Source: Thalassobius sp. Cn5-15 (lineage in GTDB: Bacteria; Pseudomonadota; Alphaproteobacteria; Rhodobacterales; Rhodobacteraceae). From it: a DNA stretch of 64,000 nt. Both the position numbers and the translations under genes were made by a program. The stretch is from the NCBI RefSeq assembly GCF_022347685.1, contig NZ_JAKRGF010000001.1:434001-498000 (forward strand), written 5' to 3'. The number at the start of each line of letters is the position of its first letter. Positions within the stretch are counted from its first letter, which is position 1. Positions 45,870 to 54,071 of the stretch are shown one piece after another. Under the pieces are notes generated by a model. That model made no database searches and had not been told where the DNA came from. It saw nothing but the letters and a program-made list of their open reading frames with translations.

Positions 45870-46579
45870 CCGTCAATTACGGTAAAGCCTTCGCGCTGAT
45901 GCGCGATCACGCTGGCAAGGCATGGGGGGATTATACCCGCCATGCCTTCGTCGAAGGTCTGCGTGATGGCACCCTGCCGCGTGAGGCGTTTCTGCATTAT
46001 CTGCGTCAGGACTATGTGTTCCTCGTCCACTTCTCCCGCGCCTGGGCGCTGGCCGTGGTGAAATCGCAGACCCATGAGGAAATGCTGACCGCTGTGGGCA
46101 CAGTGAACGCGCTGGTGGCTGAGGAAATGAAGCTGCACATCGGCATCTGCGAGGCGGCAGGCATCTCTCAGGAAGAGCTGTTTGCGACCAGAGAACGTGC
46201 GGAAAACCTCGCTTATACCCGCTTTGTGCTGGAGGCAGGCTATAGCGGCGATCTGCTCGACCTGTTGGCGGCATTAGCGCCTTGTGTGTTGGGTTACGGC
46301 GAAATTGGCGCGCGTCTGCTGGACGATAACAGCTCTGACAGCTACGGCGACTGGATCGCCACATATGGCGGTGCGGAGTATCAAGGCGCCTGCGAGGCGG
46401 TGGCCGAGATGCTGGAAAACGCCTTGATCCACCGGTTGGGCAATGATTACGCATCCTCCCCCCGCTGGGCCCGGCTGTGCGACACATTCCGCACCGCGAC
46501 CGAGCTGGAGGTGCAGTTCTGGCAGATGGGCTTAACGCCCGACCTGACGTCCGATTCACCTGCGGACGCCTCCAAATGA
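45866..46579 (+). CDS. tenA: Aminopyrimidine aminohydrolase TenA
   Basis: The 237-residue helical protein hydrolyses aminopyrimidine degradation products to HMP. Motifs: GKAWGDYTRHAFVEGLRDGTL, FLHYLRQDYVFLVHFSRAWALAV, EEMKLHIGIC, VLEAGYSGDLLDLLAALAPC with the catalytic Cys near ALAPCVLGYGEIG, and YGGAEYQGACEAVAEML. Together with ThiXYZ this gives a salvage route for base-degraded thiamin. ATGA overlaps on both sides. Confidence 0.93.
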   Translation: MTVNYGKAFALMRDHAGKAWGDYTRHAFVEGLRDGTLPREAFLHYLRQDYVFLVHFSRAWALAVVKSQTHEEMLTAVGTVNALVAEEMKLHIGICEAAGISQEELFATRERAENLAYTRFVLEAGYSGDLLDLLAALAPCVLGYGEIGARLLDDNSSDSYGDWIATYGGAEYQGACEAVAEMLENALIHRLGNDYASSPRWARLCDTFRTATELEVQFWQMGLTPDLTSDSPADASK

Positions 46580-47352
46580 CCAAAGCATCCGGCATCCCCG
46601 CTGCAAAGCCAACAGCCCCCGCGGTCACGGTAACGGGCAACGCGTCAATCAATGACGCGCCGCTGTTTGCGCCGCTGACCCTCAGGCTGGATGCCGGGCG
46701 CTGGACCTGTCTGTTAGGCGGGTCAGGCGTGGGAAAGTCCACGCTGTTGCGGCTGATCTGCGGCCTTGCCACTGGCGCCGATTTTCAAGGAGAAATCAGG
46801 GCCAGTGATGCGGTCCCCGTAGCCGACCGCGTCGCCTATATGGCACAGGATGATCTGCTTCTGCCTTGGGCCAGCGTGGCGCAAAACGTCTTGCTGGGAT
46901 CGCGCCTGCGCGGACAGGTGGCGGACCAGGACCGTCTGGCGCGGATCCTTGAGCGGGTTGGCCTCAGCGATCATGCCACAAAAAAACCGGATGAATTGTC
47001 CGGCGGTCAGCGCCAGCGCGTCGCCCTTGCCCGCACCCTGATGGAAGACAAACCCATCATCCTGCTGGATGAGCCGTTTTCAGCGCTCGACGCCCAGACC
47101 CGCGCCGCGATGCAGGATCTGGCGGTGGAACTGCTGGCGGATAAAACAGTGCTGATCGTCACCCATGATCCGGCAGAGGCCGCGCGTCTGGGCCAGGCCA
47201 TCGTGGTGATGACCCCCGCAGGCCTACAGAATTTTCCCCACCCCGCCAGCGCCATTCCGCGCCCTATTGATGATCTGGAAACACTGGAATGTCAGGCCGC
47301 GCTGCTGCGTCATTTGCGTGAGGACACATCGCAGGAGAGGAGCACATCATGA
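46576..47352 (+). CDS. thiZ: Thiamin-precursor ABC transporter, ATPase
   Basis: The 258-residue ATP-binding subunit has Walker A LLGGSGVGKSTLLRLICGLA, Q-loop VAYMAQDDLLLPWASV, signature DELSGGQRQRVALARTLMED, Walker B IILLDEPFSALD and the switch VTHDPAEAARLG. The first 30 residues are a proline/alanine-rich extension before the domain. Energises ThiXYZ uptake. The start overlaps the tenA stop. Confidence 0.9.
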   Translation: MTKASGIPAAKPTAPAVTVTGNASINDAPLFAPLTLRLDAGRWTCLLGGSGVGKSTLLRLICGLATGADFQGEIRASDAVPVADRVAYMAQDDLLLPWASVAQNVLLGSRLRGQVADQDRLARILERVGLSDHATKKPDELSGGQRQRVALARTLMEDKPIILLDEPFSALDAQTRAAMQDLAVELLADKTVLIVTHDPAEAARLGQAIVVMTPAGLQNFPHPASAIPRPIDDLETLECQAALLRHLREDTSQERSTS

Positions 47353-48086
47353 AGGCCCTTCCCGCCCTCGCCGCCACCCTCTTTGCCCTGTGCATCTGGC
47401 AGGCCATCGTTAGCGCAACTGGGCTACCGCGGTTCATCCTGCCCGGCCCTGCGCTGGTCGCAGAAACATGGTGGCACCACCGCTGGGTGATTGCCGAACA
47501 CACAATGATCACCGCGCTGGAGGTGTTGATCGGTCTGGTGATCGGATCGGCACTGGGCGTTGTCACAGCAATCCAGCTGGCCACCTCACGCATGGCGCGC
47601 GTATTGGTGCAGCCGATCCTTGTGTTCACACAGGCACTGCCTGTCTTTGCCTTAGCACCGATCCTGACCCTTTGGCTGGGCTTTGGCCTGTGGTCCAAGG
47701 TGTTTATGGCCGTGCTGATCATCTATTTCCCTGTCACCTCGGCCTTTTTTGATGGGCTGATGCGCACACCTCAGGGCTATCTGGATCTGGCGCGCACCAT
47801 GCAGGCCAGTCCAGCGCGGATCCTGTGGCACATCCGCGTGCCTGCCGCGCTGCCTTCGCTGGCTTCTGGTCTGCGGCTAGCCGCAGTCTACGCCCCTATC
47901 GGTGCAGTGATCGGAGAATGGGTCGGCGCGTCACGCGGCCTTGGCTATCTGATGCTATTGGCCAACGGGCGGGCCAAGACCGATCTTATGTTTGCCGCGA
48001 TGCTGACACTGGGTGTTTTTTCGGTACTGCTGCATATTACTGTGGTGCTCCTGACCCGCCGTCTGGAAAGACGTAGCAAGGTCTGA
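47349..48086 (+). CDS. thiX: Thiamin-precursor ABC transporter, permease
   Basis: The 245-residue inner-membrane protein has six or so hydrophobic helices. LVIGSALGVVTAIQLATSR and the EAA loop ARTMQASPARILWHIRVPAALP belong to BPD-type permeases of the nitrate/taurine/thiamin-precursor group. It is last in the thi operon; no terminator hairpin is obvious after it. Confidence 0.9.
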   Translation: MKALPALAATLFALCIWQAIVSATGLPRFILPGPALVAETWWHHRWVIAEHTMITALEVLIGLVIGSALGVVTAIQLATSRMARVLVQPILVFTQALPVFALAPILTLWLGFGLWSKVFMAVLIIYFPVTSAFFDGLMRTPQGYLDLARTMQASPARILWHIRVPAALPSLASGLRLAAVYAPIGAVIGEWVGASRGLGYLMLLANGRAKTDLMFAAMLTLGVFSVLLHITVVLLTRRLERRSKV

Positions 48087-48166
48087 GTGTGATCCAAACG
48101 AATACTGTCCGCCCTCCATATCCCTTTTTATATCCCCCCCGACTGGGAAACAGCCGCTTCGCCTGA

Positions 48167-48325
48167 TCAATCGCCCAGTTGCATGATCGCCAGCATCACA
48201 TCTGCTGCTGCAATCGCTGCGCCATCCAAGGTGACGTTGAACAGCGCCTGCGGATCACAGCCGCCATCTTCACGCTGAGACGGATCCAGAATCGCAAAAG
48301 CCGCTGCCTGGTTTTCAGAGACATC
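48167..48325 (-). pseudogene. Possible gene remnant (C-terminal fragment)
   Basis: A 52-codon minus-strand frame ending in TGA (48167-48169) reads DVSENQAAAFAILDPSQRED, then CDPQALFNVTLDGAAIAAAD and VMLAIMQLGD. It looks like protein-coding sequence with normal residue balance. It has no start codon at its 5' end and is cut by a TAG at 48326-48328; the same frame before that reads GACFGQMEGFVD. I do not recognise the family. Chance is possible. Confidence 0.35.
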
Positions 48326-48502
48326 CTAATCGACAAACCCCTCCATCTGACCGAAGCACGCACCGTACTGCCACCTCATGAGAAGAGCCGCTTTGCAGTA
48401 TACTGGCGCAGATGCGAAAGCTTGATCTTGTTTTCCATCCTAGTGCGCCGGACCAGTTCAAGAGGCTCATATCCGCCAGCGACAGACCTGCCCCCATAGA
48501 TA

Positions 48503-48535
48503 AACAGGCAGTGACGCTCACCCGTACTGCCTGTT
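48503..48535 (-). terminator. Terminator hairpin after the sox operon
   Basis: AACAGGCAGT and ACTGCCTGTT form a perfect 10-bp stem with a 13-base loop, 22 bases after soxG on the minus strand, followed by TTATCTAT. Confidence 0.6.
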
Positions 48536-48557
48536 GGACACGCGTCTTTCTTGTGGT

Positions 48558-49118
48558 TCACGCGATTGCGCCCGCTATCTCAACCAAGGCATGATGCAGT
48601 GACCCGGCAGAGGCACGCGGACCGATCACAATGACCCCTTCATCTGTGCGGATCAGGAAACAACCGATGTGGTGCATGCTGGTACGGGTGGCATCACCAA
48701 CCGCCATCATCGCCACATCAACAGCGCAGAGCCGTTCAAACAGCGCCACAACAGTATCGCCGGTGACATCAAAACGGCACCAACCGTCGGTTTGTTCCGT
48801 GACCGACCCTGTGGCCCCGACGATAGATTTCAACGCCTCGGCCAGCAATTCACAGACAGTGAAATCTGCCTCAACCATCCATTGCTCCGGCCCGGTCCAC
48901 CAGATCCGGTGGCTGGTATTGGCAACGCTGCGCCCCGCAGCGGGCAGGTCAAGGGCAAGGCCGGCTTTCACCACTTCGACAACAGCATCACCCTGCCCCT
49001 TACGCGCAGCGAGGGAGGCAAGCGCAACGTTCGGTGTCTCAGCAATGGTCAATGCGCCAATGATATCGACACGCGGCGCAGCAGCACCAAGGGCGGTGAG
49101 AGGTTTCAGGTCAGGCAC
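48558..49118 (-). CDS. soxG: Sarcosine oxidase gamma subunit
   Basis: The 186-residue protein resembles SoxG, the gamma subunit that shares the GcvT-like fold. It has LTALGAAAPRVDIIGALTIAE, SHRIWWTGPEQWMVEADF, TEQTDGWCRFDVTGDTVVALFERLCAVD and a C-terminal SMHHIGCFLIRTDEGVIVIG. The start is a GTG at 49118 with AAGGAGG eight bases upstream, which overlaps the soxA stop by eight bases. A longer frame to 49160 is open but lies in soxA. Last gene of the operon. Confidence 0.87.
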   Translation of the reverse strand: MPDLKPLTALGAAAPRVDIIGALTIAETPNVALASLAARKGQGDAVVEVVKAGLALDLPAAGRSVANTSHRIWWTGPEQWMVEADFTVCELLAEALKSIVGATGSVTEQTDGWCRFDVTGDTVVALFERLCAVDVAMMAVGDATRTSMHHIGCFLIRTDEGVIVIGPRASAGSLHHALVEIAGAIA

Positions 49119-52059
49119 GCAGACGCCCTCCTTCAGGATCAACAAAATGGGCAGAGACAACTTCGACCAGCACGTCCTGGTCTTCCAGCGGGTTCACCAT
49201 GCGCAGGGTCTCCCCCATGCGATTGCCGCCATCTCTAAGGAATCCCAGCCCGACTGAGGTCTCAAGGCTGGGTGAATAGGCTGCCGAAGTGACGTAGCCC
49301 TGATCGTGTTTGGCATCAATTGGACCCGTGGCGTTCATCAGATGTGCCCCTGCCACAACCTCACCGGTGTGAACTGGTTTCAGGCCGACCAGACGCAGAT
49401 CGTCTGCATCATTCAGCCCGTCACGTTCCGACAGGGTGGACCCAATGCTGTCTTTGCTCTTCGACACCATCCGCCCCATACCGAGGTTGGCAGCAGTGGT
49501 GGTTCCGTTCAGCTCTGCCGCAACCGCGTGGCCTTTTTCAATCCGCATCACACCCAGCGCTTCGGTGCCGTAGGGGGTAACGTTGAACTCTTCACCCTCC
49601 TCCATCAAGCGGCGCATCAGCGCATCGCCATAACGGGTGGGTACGGCGATTTCATAGGCAAGTTCACCCGAGAAAGAGATACGGAACAACCGTGCCCGCA
49701 GACCGCCACAGATCGTGATCTCCCCACAGGCCATGAAGGGAAAGGCCTCATTGCTGATGTCGTGACCTGCATCGACCAGTTTCCGCAACAACTTGCGGGC
49801 ATTGGGGCCTGCAACCGCATATTGCGCCCACGCCTCGGTGGTGGAAATCAGCTGCACATCCATATCGGGGAACAAGCACTGCCGGGCAAATTCCATATTG
49901 CGGTAAACGGTGACCGCGTTGGCGGTCGTGGTGGTGACAACAAAATGTTTCTCTGCCAGACGGGCGGCGGTGCCGTCGTCATAGGCAATGCCATCTTCGC
50001 GCAGCATCACGCCATAGCGCACCTTGCCCACTGCCAATTTGGCGAAGCCGTTTGCATAGATCTTATTGAGAAACTCTGCCGCATCAGTGCCTTGCACGTC
50101 GATCTTGCCCAAGGTGGTCACATCACACACCCCAACGGAGGCACGGGTCGAGAGCACTTCGCGCTCGACGGTCTGACGCCAATCGGTGTCGCCTTTTTTG
50201 GGGAAATACTGAGCGCGCAGCCAATTGCCGACCTCGACAAATTGCGCGCCCTGCTCTGCCGCCCAATGGTGGCTGGGGGTCAGGCGGGTTGGGTGAAACG
50301 CCTTGCCAACAGACCGGCCCGCCAGCGTGCCCATCGCCACCGGCACATAAGGCGGGCGGAAGATGGTGGTGCCGGTTTCGGGGATCAGCTTGCCGGTCAT
50401 TTCGGCCATAACGGCCAGGCCGGTGACGTTCGATGTCTTGCCCTGATCGGTGGCCATGCCCAGCGTGGTGTAGCGTTTCAAATGCTCGACCGAGCGGAAG
50501 CCCTCTTGATGCGCCAGCTTCACGTCCTTCACTGTCACGTCGTTCTGGAAATCGACCCAAGCGCGTTTAGCGCCTGCCACATGCCAGAAGGGCGACAGGG
50601 TGACAGGACCATCCTCTGCCTCCGGCAGATCGGGCGCAGCGGCCGTGATGCCCAGATCGCCGAGCGCGGCCATGGCCGCAGCAACGCCGGTTGCCAGCGC
50701 GCCATGCGTACTCATCACACCATTGGCGGCACCGGCGACCGATTGGCCCACAGGCAGATCACTGCCCGGAACAAAGGCATGGATGGCCTCATCCCAGACC
50801 GGACGGCCACGCTGGTGGCAGGTGAGGCCAAGGTTGGGGTTCCAACCGCCCGAATTTGCCACCGCTCCACATTTGATCGTGCGGGTCTGGCCGCTTGCCA
50901 GACGTACCTTTACCGCAGTGACGCCATGACAGCCCTTGGTGTTGATGATCTGCGCGCCTTTCAACACCTCGATGCCCGCCATATCCGGCGCATCCGCGCG
51001 GGTGTCAATGACCGCAGGGACGCACAATCCTTTGGCGATCAGATCCTTGGCGGTCTGGTGGCCCTCATCACTGTTGGCGAACACCACCACCTCTTGCGCA
51101 GGTGTCGCAGCCCAGCGGTTGGCGTAGGCCCGCACGGCACCTGCCATGATCACGCCCGGGCGGTCGTTGTTTTGAAAGGCAATGGGCCGTTCCAGCGCAC
51201 CGGCGCAGACGATGGCGCGTTTGCAATAGACCCGCCACAAAATCTGACGCGGCTTGCCCGCCTCCGGGACCGCCAGATGGTCAGACACACGTTCTACCGC
51301 GCCATAAACACCGTGGTCATAGGCACCAAACACGGTGGTGCGTGGCATGATGCGCACAGTGTCCATCGATGCCAGCTCTGCCTGCATCGCGGCGGTCCAC
51401 TCCGCCCCAGACAGCTCTCCCACACAATTGGTTTCGGCGATCAGACGCCCCCCCAGCAAGAAGTCCTCTTCGGCCAGAATGACCCGCGCGCCTGCACGCC
51501 CCGCTGTCAGCGCCGCCATGAGGCCCGCAGGGCCCGCGCCAATTACCAAGAGGTCACAGTGCAGAAACCCCTTGTCATAGACATCCGGATCATCCTCAAA
51601 CGACACCGAGCCCAGCCCCGCCGCACGGCGGATCGCGGGTTCATAGAGTTTTTCCCAGAAGGCACGCGGCCACATGAAGGTCTTGTAGTAGAACCCTGCG
51701 CTCAGAAACGCAGGAAACAGATCATTCACCGCCAGGAGGTCGTATTTCAGCGACCCGATATGGTTCTGACTACGGGCAGTCAGCCCATCAAACAACTCTA
51801 CCGTGGTAGCGCGTGTGTTAGGTTCCTGTCGGCCACCAGTCCGTACTTCGACCAGCGCGTTCGGCTCTTCAGACCCTGCTGTCATCACGCCACGCGGACG
51901 GTGGTATTTGAACGACCGGCCCATCAGACGCACGCCGTTGGCCATCAGGGCCGAGGCCAGCGTATCACCCACCTGCCCCTGATAGTCTTTGCCGTTAAAG
52001 CTGAAATTAACAGCCGTTTCGTGGTCGACCAGACCACCGTGAAGTCGGTTCACGCTCAT
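49111..52059 (-). CDS. soxA: Sarcosine oxidase alpha subunit
   Basis: The 982-residue protein has the SoxA arrangement. An N-terminal ferredoxin-like part (about 1-100; FSFNGKDYQGQVGDTLASALMANG) is followed by an NAD-binding/oxidoreductase part starting LLVIGAGPAGLMAALTAGRAGA. A C-terminal GcvT-like folate-binding region (about 580-980; GAQFVEVGNWLRAQYFP, DVTTLGKIDVQGTDAAEFLN, LRIEKGHAVAAE-type MRIEKGHAVAAELNG) completes it. In the family the methyl group of the substrate is oxidised and the formaldehyde passed to tetrahydrofolate. The ATG at 52059 overlaps the soxD stop by four bases. Confidence 0.93.
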   Translation of the reverse strand: MSVNRLHGGLVDHETAVNFSFNGKDYQGQVGDTLASALMANGVRLMGRSFKYHRPRGVMTAGSEEPNALVEVRTGGRQEPNTRATTVELFDGLTARSQNHIGSLKYDLLAVNDLFPAFLSAGFYYKTFMWPRAFWEKLYEPAIRRAAGLGSVSFEDDPDVYDKGFLHCDLLVIGAGPAGLMAALTAGRAGARVILAEEDFLLGGRLIAETNCVGELSGAEWTAAMQAELASMDTVRIMPRTTVFGAYDHGVYGAVERVSDHLAVPEAGKPRQILWRVYCKRAIVCAGALERPIAFQNNDRPGVIMAGAVRAYANRWAATPAQEVVVFANSDEGHQTAKDLIAKGLCVPAVIDTRADAPDMAGIEVLKGAQIINTKGCHGVTAVKVRLASGQTRTIKCGAVANSGGWNPNLGLTCHQRGRPVWDEAIHAFVPGSDLPVGQSVAGAANGVMSTHGALATGVAAAMAALGDLGITAAAPDLPEAEDGPVTLSPFWHVAGAKRAWVDFQNDVTVKDVKLAHQEGFRSVEHLKRYTTLGMATDQGKTSNVTGLAVMAEMTGKLIPETGTTIFRPPYVPVAMGTLAGRSVGKAFHPTRLTPSHHWAAEQGAQFVEVGNWLRAQYFPKKGDTDWRQTVEREVLSTRASVGVCDVTTLGKIDVQGTDAAEFLNKIYANGFAKLAVGKVRYGVMLREDGIAYDDGTAARLAEKHFVVTTTTANAVTVYRNMEFARQCLFPDMDVQLISTTEAWAQYAVAGPNARKLLRKLVDAGHDISNEAFPFMACGEITICGGLRARLFRISFSGELAYEIAVPTRYGDALMRRLMEEGEEFNVTPYGTEALGVMRIEKGHAVAAELNGTTTAANLGMGRMVSKSKDSIGSTLSERDGLNDADDLRLVGLKPVHTGEVVAGAHLMNATGPIDAKHDQGYVTSAAYSPSLETSVGLGFLRDGGNRMGETLRMVNPLEDQDVLVEVVSAHFVDPEGGRLRA

Positions 52060-52355
52060 TGCGCATCCCCTTCAAATCGTTTGTTATTTCGCGCCACATC
52101 GCGGGCCATTTCAACACCCAGAATCTCATGCGTCAGGGTGTTGCGAGTCACGACCAGCCACGACCGGTCGCCCTGTTCGTGAAACCACAATTCACGGTGC
52201 AGACCAGCCGGGTTGTCGCGCAGGTAAAGGTAGTCGTGAAACGCCTCCACCGCATTTTCGCCCTGCCAGTCAGGACGGTTCAGCAGGTTGGCATCGCCAA
52301 GGTACGTAAACTCGGACGCATCGCGAGGGCCAAGCAACGGGTGATTGATCAGCAT
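52056..52355 (-). CDS. soxD: Sarcosine oxidase delta subunit, atypical
   Basis: The 99-residue protein keeps the SoxD frame GPRDASEFTYLGDANL and ELWFHEQGDRSWLVVTRNTL. Canonical SoxD starts CPxCGPR and has H-x3-C further on, giving a three-Cys/one-His zinc site. Here those positions read HPLLGPR (His5, Leu8) and His59-x3-Asp63, so all three cysteines are lost. The protein probably does not bind zinc in the usual way, marking a divergent oxidase subclass. It overlaps the preceding small gene by seven bases and soxA by four. Confidence 0.85.
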   Translation of the reverse strand: MLINHPLLGPRDASEFTYLGDANLLNRPDWQGENAVEAFHDYLYLRDNPAGLHRELWFHEQGDRSWLVVTRNTLTHEILGVEMARDVARNNKRFEGDAQ

Positions 52356-52651
52356 AGCTGCAGCTCCTTTTGTTTACGACCAAGTGAAATGTCGCGTAGG
52401 CGTCGGGCCAATTTGGTGCACAGATCCTCACTGCTGAGGCCCACATCATAAGTGAGTGTCACCGGGGGCTTGCCACTCGTGACTTTGATCAGCCTTTCGG
52501 GGGAGCGCATTTCAGCAAAACTGATGGTGGTGTCGTCCTGCAGCACAAAAAAACCTTTGGGCGGCAGATTCAGGCTGCCCTCGGCATTATCAGTGGCGGC
52601 AAAGCCAAGGTGCCAAGGTGCGATCAGGTCATGGGTGACTGTATTAATCAT
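52349..52651 (-). CDS. Unidentified 100-residue protein inside the sox operon
   Basis: The protein begins MINTVTHDLIAPWHLGFAAT at ATG 52651; a TTG five codons earlier is less likely. It has KGFFVLQDDTTISFAEMRSP, KVTSGKPPVTLTYDVG and a basic helical end (KLARRLRDISLGRK). No cysteine motif, signal peptide or membrane segment is seen. It starts 18 bases after soxB and overlaps soxD by seven bases, so it is surely co-translated with the oxidase genes. Canonical soxBDAG operons have no gene here. It could be an accessory or assembly subunit; I do not recognise it. Confidence 0.75.
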   Translation of the reverse strand: MINTVTHDLIAPWHLGFAATDNAEGSLNLPPKGFFVLQDDTTISFAEMRSPERLIKVTSGKPPVTLTYDVGLSSEDLCTKLARRLRDISLGRKQKELQLC

Positions 52652-52669
52652 AGGTTTCGGTCCCAAAGC

Positions 52670-53920
52670 TCAGTGCAGGTTGGGCTGTGCGCCCATGCCT
52701 TTTTCATCGATCATGCGGCCGGTGCGGAACCGGTCCAGACGATAAGCGGTTGCGGTTTCATGGGGGCGATCAGTGGCCAAAAGATGCGCCAGACACCAAC
52801 CTGCAGCCGGTGTTGCCTTGAACCCGCCATAGCACCAACCACCGTTGAAATAGAGGCCGTCGATAGGGGTTTTGTCGATAAAGGGAGAGCCGTCCATCGA
52901 CATATCCATAATGCCACCCCAGCTGCGCAGCAGCCGCACACGGCCAAGGGCGGGGATCAGTGAGACACCACTTTCGACCACATCCTCAACCACCGGCAGG
53001 TTGCCGCGCTGGGCGTAAGAGTTGTAGCCATCGATGTCGCCACCAAAGACCAGACCGCCCTTGTCCGACTGGCTGCAATAGAAATGGCCCGCGCCATAGG
53101 TAATCACACCGCGAATGGTCGGCTTCAACCCCTCGGAGACGAAGGCCTGCAACACATGGCTCTCAATCGGCAGCCGCATGCCCGCCAGCCCCATCACGCG
53201 GCTGGAAGAGCCAGCAACAGAGGACGCCACCTTGCCCGCGCCGATATAGCCGCGGGTGGTCTCCACCCCCAGGACCTTGCCGTTTTCAATGCGGAAACCG
53301 GTCACTTCGCAGTTCTGGATGATATCGACGCCGTGACTGTCCGCGCCACGCGCGTAGCCCCAGGCCTCCGCATCATGGCGCACGGTACCGCCGCGACGGT
53401 GCAGCAATCCGCCCTTGATCGGGAAACGGGCGTTGTCGAAATTCAGGAACGGATACATCGATCGCACGCCATCTGCATCCAGCAGTTCCGCGTCCGATCC
53501 ATTTAGGATCATCGCATTGCCGCGACGACGAAACGCATCGCGCTGCCCATCGGTGTGATAAAGGTTCAGGATCCCGCGCTGGCTGACCATCGCGTTATAG
53601 TTCAGCTCCTGCTCCAGCCCTTCCCACAGCTTCATCGAAAACTCATAGAACGGTTCATTGCCGTCCAGCATGTAGTTTGACCGCACGATGGTGGTGTTCC
53701 GCCCGACGTTGCCGCCGCCGACCCAACCCTTTTCCAGAACCGCAATTCGCTTGCCGCCAAACTCTTTGGCCAGATAGTACGCCGTTGCCAACCCGTGGCC
53801 ACCGCCACCGATGATAACAACATCATAGTTGGATTTCGGCGCAACATCACGCCAATGGGGCGTCCAGCCCTTGTGGCCTGTCAGGGCCTCTTTGATCACA
53901 CGAAAACCGCTGTAGCGCAT
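52670..53920 (-). CDS. soxB: Sarcosine oxidase beta subunit
   Basis: The 416-residue flavoprotein belongs to the DAO family: DVVIIGGGGHGLATAYYLAK (FAD loop from about residue 33), GWVGGGNVGRNTTIVRSNY, and RRGGTVRHDAEAWGYARGA with His182 aligning, from memory, to the histidine that carries FMN covalently. C-terminal LLRSWGGIMDMSMDGSPFID and GLYFNGGWCYGGFKATPAAGW match SoxB. It carries out methyl-group oxidation of the N-methylated amino acid. First gene of the operon; GAGGA precedes the ATG. Divergent from the LysR-REC gene, about 150 bases apart. Confidence 0.93.
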   Translation of the reverse strand: MRYSGFRVIKEALTGHKGWTPHWRDVAPKSNYDVVIIGGGGHGLATAYYLAKEFGGKRIAVLEKGWVGGGNVGRNTTIVRSNYMLDGNEPFYEFSMKLWEGLEQELNYNAMVSQRGILNLYHTDGQRDAFRRRGNAMILNGSDAELLDADGVRSMYPFLNFDNARFPIKGGLLHRRGGTVRHDAEAWGYARGADSHGVDIIQNCEVTGFRIENGKVLGVETTRGYIGAGKVASSVAGSSSRVMGLAGMRLPIESHVLQAFVSEGLKPTIRGVITYGAGHFYCSQSDKGGLVFGGDIDGYNSYAQRGNLPVVEDVVESGVSLIPALGRVRLLRSWGGIMDMSMDGSPFIDKTPIDGLYFNGGWCYGGFKATPAAGWCLAHLLATDRPHETATAYRLDRFRTGRMIDEKGMGAQPNLH

Positions 53921-54071
53921 GGCATCCTCATTCGTTTCATCTCAAAGGTCGGGGATTTGCAGGGGCTTGCACAGGCGCATTATAGTCAGCCACTGATCCA
54001 TTTCCGACAGATCGACGCTTTGTGCATTCCCCCTCTTGCGGTGGATGGGCGTTTTCCTTCAGAAAAGGGCC

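Larger units (their letters stand above)
48087..48557. other. 471-bp gap between thiX and soxG
   Basis: It contains a probable decayed coding fragment on the minus strand (48167-48325) and the terminator hairpin of the sox operon (48503-48535). No intact gene is supported. Confidence 0.6.

Noticed and set aside
47406-47420. GTTAGCGCAACT inside thiX resembling the carbon-regulator operator
   Set aside because: Lies within coding sequence of an unrelated operon; likely chance.
49306-52182. 958-codon open frame on the plus strand
   Set aside because: It is the antisense of soxA and soxD. The sox genes match families along their length, while this frame has no recognisable domain; long antisense frames are expected in GC-rich genes.
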